Under the pieces are notes generated by a model, which saw only the letters and a program-made list of their open reading frames with translations, made no database searches and was not told the DNA's origin. Positions 5,716-7,965 of a stretch of 7,965 nucleotides of DNA are shown piece by piece. Both the position numbers and the translations under genes were made by a program. This DNA comes from an uncultured Lachnospiraceae bacterium (GTDB taxonomy: Bacteria > Bacillota > Clostridia > Lachnospirales > Lachnospiraceae): positions 1 to 7,965 of the forward strand of contig CALGGH010000213.1 of NCBI GenBank assembly GCA_937916415.1, written 5' to 3'. Position 1 is the stretch's first letter. Each line of letters begins with the position of its first letter.

Positions 5716-6588
5716 CTATGATAATCCCGCATCACGTTGACGTCGCTCCCTCTCCGCCTGGGACATCCTGAGGTATATGGGAGTCAGTCCCTCCGCGTCG
5801 GTTATGCAGCCCTCCAGGCCGCGTCCCGCGCGTTCATCAGCGGTCAGGCCAAAATACAGATTCGCCAATGCTGCGAGGCTTCCCGCTCGCTGCCTGTTTA
5901 AGTGCAGGGGCGCCAGGTCGTAGCTTACCTCCAGCAGTTCGCTCATCCTGTCCGCGAAAACCGGGATGCCGTCTCCTATGAACAGCACCCGTCCGCCGTC
6001 CCGGCAAAGAACGTTTAGTTGACCGCATAAGTCATCGAAGCTCATTGCGCTTTGCGGACGGATCACCCTAATCCTACTCACCGTTAGTCCGGCTTGACGG
6101 CTCGAACCGGCGTCAACAGAATTAATGTCACAGACCGGGACGCTCCCGGAGGCATCCGTCGATGCAATCGCTGCATTATCGCGTTGATCAACATGGTCAA
6201 ATCTGTATATCCCCGCGTATACCTGCTGTCTCCTCGCGTCCATGATCGGACAGACGTATCCGTCGTATCCGTATGCGTTGTACGCGAGCGCTTCCAGCGT
6301 AGGGATCGCGGCCACCGGCCTGTCGGCGGCCAGCCCAAGGCCCTTGACCGTGGCTATGCCTATGCGCAGTCCGGTAAAGGAACCCGGCCCTGCCGTCACG
6401 GCATAGGCATCGACGTCGCTCACCGACGTCTCAAGCCTGCTCATCACCTGATCAAGCATCGGCATCAGCGTCTTACTGTGCGTCACCTGATACTGCACGT
6501 CATATTCTGCCAGGCATATTCCATTGTCAGAGATCGCCACGCCCGCTACCAGGCCGGACGAATCTATCGCGCATATCCTCATGTTCAT
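5716..6588 (-). CDS. tsaB: t6A complex dimerisation subunit TsaB, with an internal insertion
   Basis: TsaB is a catalytically inactive TsaD paralogue that binds TsaD and TsaE and is needed for t6A synthesis. Family features are ICAIDSS (5-11), TAGPGSFTGLRIGIATVKGL (65-84), PTLEALA (96-102), PIMDARRQQVYAGIYRF (114-130) and the end PIYLRMSQAERER (270-282). At 290 residues it is about 50 longer than usual. The surplus falls between about 131 and 180, a Ser/Ala/Asp-rich stretch where most relatives go almost directly from YRF to the next helix. Two starts are possible: this ATG (MNMRIC) and a second 6 nt later (MRIC), which matches the family's usual N terminus better. No strong Shine-Dalgarno sequence separates them. 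Upstream is the broken gene; 98 nt separate it from rimI. Confidence 0.93.
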   Translation of the reverse strand: MNMRICAIDSSGLVAGVAISDNGICLAEYDVQYQVTHSKTLMPMLDQVMSRLETSVSDVDAYAVTAGPGSFTGLRIGIATVKGLGLAADRPVAAIPTLEALAYNAYGYDGYVCPIMDARRQQVYAGIYRFDHVDQRDNAAIASTDASGSVPVCDINSVDAGSSRQAGLTVSRIRVIRPQSAMSFDDLCGQLNVLCRDGGRVLFIGDGIPVFADRMSELLEVSYDLAPLHLNRQRAGSLAALANLYFGLTADERAGRGLEGCITDAEGLTPIYLRMSQAERERRQRDAGLS

Positions 6589-6597
6589 CCGATGCCG

Positions 6598-7341
6598 TCA
6601 AACGTCATCATTGTCCTTGTCATTGTCCCTGTCATCATCATTATTCTTGTCATCATCTTTGTCTTTGTCATCATCTTTGTCAACATCTTTGTCTTTGTCA
6701 TCATCTTTGTCATCATCTTTGCTTTTTCAGCTGCCTGGGCACGTATACGGAATTATACACCACGTCATCATACAGCTGCGACACGGCCTCTATGCCGTTT
6801 TTGTGCAGGATTGTCTGCTCATCCCTCACTTTTCCTGCGTTCTTCCCCTGATCCTCCCTGAACGAAAATGCCCTGTTTTCGGCATCATACTTCAGTTCAA
6901 ACCGGTTGGCTATCTCGGCCTCATGATCAGTCGTGTCCTCAAGCCATACGAGCTCTACCTGCTGCCCGCCGCTTGCAAACAGCTTATCTACCGTATAATC
7001 ATACTCACGCAATTTGTCAGGAGCGCTCTTATCAGAATCATTGACCATGAGGGTTTGATCATTCCTAAGTTCCCTGATCATTACGAAGTGTCCGCCTACG
7101 AGCATGCCCACGGGGCCCTTCTCGAGGCTTACGCTCAGCGTCTCGAGGAACCTGCGCTTGCAGTACCCAAGCCTGTCCGGAGCACGGCTGATGATCGCGG
7201 TCCTGACCGCTGCCGTGGGCAGCTTGTCCTGTATGTAGTCACCGAATCATCCAGCTTCCCGGCGATCTCTTCCTTCCGGTCGAGCTTTACGTCCTTCTCT
7301 TCCTGCTTTCGCAGCGCAAATCCGGCGCAGTAAACGATCAA
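6598..7341 (-). pseudogene. Unrecognised gene with two opposite frame breaks
   Basis: A coding-like stretch between tsaE and tsaB that no single frame spans. Frame A runs from about 7341 (a TTG inside a hairpin; no ATG or GTG is available) through ALRKQEEKDVKLDRKEEIAG to LDD near 7246. Protein-like coding then resumes one frame over with DYIQDKLPTAAVRTAIISRA, RRFLETLSV and GPVGMLVGGHFVMIREL, and continues to PRQLKK before a TGA TGA at 6713. From about 6724 frame A becomes open again as an Asp/Lys-rich tail ending at TGA 6598-6600, 9 nt before tsaB. One extra T near 7245 and one A fewer in the AAAAA run at 6723-6727 would restore a continuous protein of about 245 residues. It has no recognisable family; the middle part looks soluble and mixed alpha/beta. 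Real decay, sequencing error or recoding are all possible. The intact central frame is 6713-7111. Confidence 0.62.
6649..6720. repeat. 30-bp imperfect tandem repeat, GTCATCATCTTT-based
   Basis: Two 30-bp copies (6649-6678 and 6679-6708) differ at one position (T6653 against A6683), followed by a partial third copy to 6720. A degenerate continuation in the same vocabulary (GTCATCATCATTATTCTTGTC) reaches about 6604. All unit lengths are multiples of three. On the minus strand one frame reads KDDDKDDDKDKDVDKDDDKD and similar, an acidic-lysine tail; another reads Met/Thr/Lys; the third hits TGA at once. It is the likely product of replication slippage inside the 3' end of the broken gene. Confidence 0.9.
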
Positions 7342-7364
7342 AACGAAAATCGTTTTGTCGTTTA
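7331..7364. other. 15-bp hairpin just after tsaE
   Basis: TAAACGA-T-CAAAACGA (7331-7346) pairs with TCGTTTTG-TCGTTTA (7350-7364) around a 3-nt loop, with one bulged base. On the minus-strand RNA it begins about 11 nt after the tsaE stop. No run of U follows in that direction, so it is not a canonical terminator. It may be an mRNA-stabilising or processing hairpin, a partial attenuator, or a short palindromic insertion. It covers the only possible start codon of the broken gene's first frame. Confidence 0.65.
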
Positions 7365-7375
7365 CTATAATTGGT

Positions 7376-7813
7376 CTAATTGACCTGATTGATCTCGTTG
7401 ATCTCCAGCCGTCTGTAGTCCGCGCCGCGGGCGTCATCCCCGTAAATGTTTATCTCCACGTATTCATCGGGCAGCAGTTCCCTGACGCAGGGAGCCCATT
7501 CTATCACGGCCACGCCCTCACCGAATACATAATCGTCAAACCCGACCTCCCGCATCTCTTCGGGTTCCTCTATCCTGTATACGTCGAAGTGATACAGCGG
7601 AAGCCTGCCGCTGTCATATATCTGCAGTATCGTAAAGGTCGGTGAGTTCACCGGTTCCTTCACTCCCAGGCCCGCGGCCAGTCCCTGGGTAAAAAGCGTC
7701 TTGCCCGCGCCTAAGTCTCCGCTCATCGCGATAACGGTGCCGGGAACCGCCTTTTGGCCCATTTCATATGCGATTTTATACGTTTCTTCAGGACTGTTGC
7801 TTTCGTACGTCAT
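7376..7813 (-). CDS. tsaE: t6A complex ATPase TsaE
   Basis: TsaE is the P-loop ATPase that binds the TsaB-TsaD dimer and powers cycles of t6A synthesis. The protein has 145 residues, normal for the family. Seen in order are the Walker A loop GDLGAGKT (32-39), NSPTFTI (56-62), YHFDVYRI (74-81), GFDDYVFGEGVAVIEWA (91-107) with the family's E-W pair at 105-106, and a beta-rich C terminus. The N-terminal SNSPEET matches the typical TsaE opening. The ATG has no good Shine-Dalgarno sequence: the upstream GGTAACACAGACA is weak, which may mean poor initiation or a near-leaderless arrangement. It is the first gene of the minus-strand train visible here. A hairpin and the broken gene lie between it and tsaB, whereas many relatives have the two genes adjacent. 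Confidence 0.96.
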   Translation of the reverse strand: MTYESNSPEETYKIAYEMGQKAVPGTVIAMSGDLGAGKTLFTQGLAAGLGVKEPVNSPTFTILQIYDSGRLPLYHFDVYRIEEPEEMREVGFDDYVFGEGVAVIEWAPCVRELLPDEYVEINIYGDDARGADYRRLEINEINQVN

Positions 7814-7875
7814 TGTCTGTGTTACCGGTCAGGTCCATTGGCATCCCGCCTTAGGAGCTGTGCAGAAATAAAGTT

Positions 7876-7903
7876 ACAATATTGCGATGGATTTCCTTGT
7901 CGA
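7876..7903 (-). promoter_or_regulatory. Candidate sigma-70/SigA promoter for the tsaE-ispD train
   Basis: On the minus strand, TCGACA (7898-7903, five of six matches to TTGACA) is followed after 16 bp by TATTGT (7876-7881, four of six to TATAAT). The site lies 60-90 nt before the tsaE ATG, in the only gene-free stretch ahead of it. Both boxes are imperfect and the spacer is one base short, so this is a candidate only. Confidence 0.35.
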
Positions 7904-7904
7904 A

Positions 7905-7962
7905 AGTGCCATGATAAAATTGTGCGCACGGCGAGCTATGTAAGCAATTTTATCGTGGTGCT
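7905..7962 (+). repeat. 18-bp inverted repeat / hairpin at the window edge
   Basis: Arms 7905-7922 (ending ATGATAAAATTG) and 7945-7962 (starting CAATTTTATC) pair over 18 positions as plus-strand RNA, three of them G-U wobbles, around a 22-nt loop. On the minus strand the same three positions would be A-C mismatches, leaving a 10-bp perfect core. The pairing therefore favours a plus-strand transcript or a single-stranded plus-strand DNA hairpin. The element is close to the right edge and what lies beyond is unseen. It could be an IS/MITE end, a terminator arm without visible U run, or an operator near the tsaE promoter. Confidence 0.55.
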
Positions 7963-7965
7963 ATC

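Noticed and set aside
6649..6720. The repeat array considered as a CRISPR
   Set aside because: The units are directly abutting, low-complexity and codon-phased, with no unique spacers and no cas genes.
6094..6861. Long plus-strand open frame antisense to tsaB and the broken gene, with a Val/Ile-rich run, plus a second one (6524-7333) with a Ser/Leu repeat
   Set aside because: Both are produced by the GTCATCATCTTT repeat read in antisense and by the opposite strand of tsaB. The hydrophobic runs are repeat artefacts, not membrane helices of a real gene.
1..7965. A defence system, prophage or integrative element next to the tRNA gene
   Set aside because: No integrase, recombinase, nuclease-effector or phage-like protein is encoded, and no attachment-site duplicate of the tRNA 3' end was seen.

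Overview
The window looks like a chromosomal housekeeping region of a Clostridia-type Firmicute, most likely Lachnospiraceae-like, with base composition somewhat above 50 % GC by eye. The grounds are the tsaE-tsaB-rimI-tsaD gene order, Gram-positive-style AAGGAGG ribosome binding sites, an AzlCD transporter, a tRNA gene without an encoded CCA beside an RNase Z gene, and a small membrane-anchored protein of a type I associate with Lachnospiraceae. The assignment is inference from content, not from a marker-gene comparison.

Layout. Positions 2-91 hold a complete plus-strand tRNA-Ser(GGA), closed by a strong intrinsic terminator at 96-135. A gene-free stretch of about 220 bases follows, between this tRNA and the convergent minus-strand genes. 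It holds two structured elements: an imperfect inverted repeat of about 100 bp (136-235) and a 69-bp palindromic REP-like element (252-320). The second one runs into the 3' end of ispD and supplies its last codon and stop.

Everything from 315 to 7813 is one minus-strand gene train, transcribed right to left: tsaE, a broken unknown gene, tsaB, rimI, rnz, a DUF6715-like membrane-anchored protein, tsaD, azlC, azlD, a HIT-family protein and ispD. Many junctions are overlaps or near-contacts (ATGA at tsaD/azlC, GTGA at azlC/azlD, 8 nt at the DUF6715-like gene/tsaD, 1 nt spacing after rnz), so long polycistronic transcription is likely. A weak promoter candidate lies upstream of tsaE, and a cut-off hairpin region fills the right edge.

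Function. TsaE, TsaB and TsaD together form the bacterial complex that puts threonylcarbamoyl on A37 of ANN-decoding tRNAs (t6A); only TsaC/TsaC2, which makes the threonylcarbamoyl-AMP donor, is absent here. RNase Z matures tRNA 3' ends and RimI acetylates ribosomal protein S18, so the first half of the operon is about translation. The second half adds a branched-chain amino acid exporter, a nucleotide-binding HIT hydrolase and the MEP-pathway enzyme IspD.

The least ordinary part is 6598-7341 between tsaE and tsaB: an unrecognised gene whose reading frame is broken twice, by opposite shifts, and which ends in a tandem repeat encoding an Asp/Lys-rich tail. I found no defence system, CRISPR array, intact transposase or phage gene.
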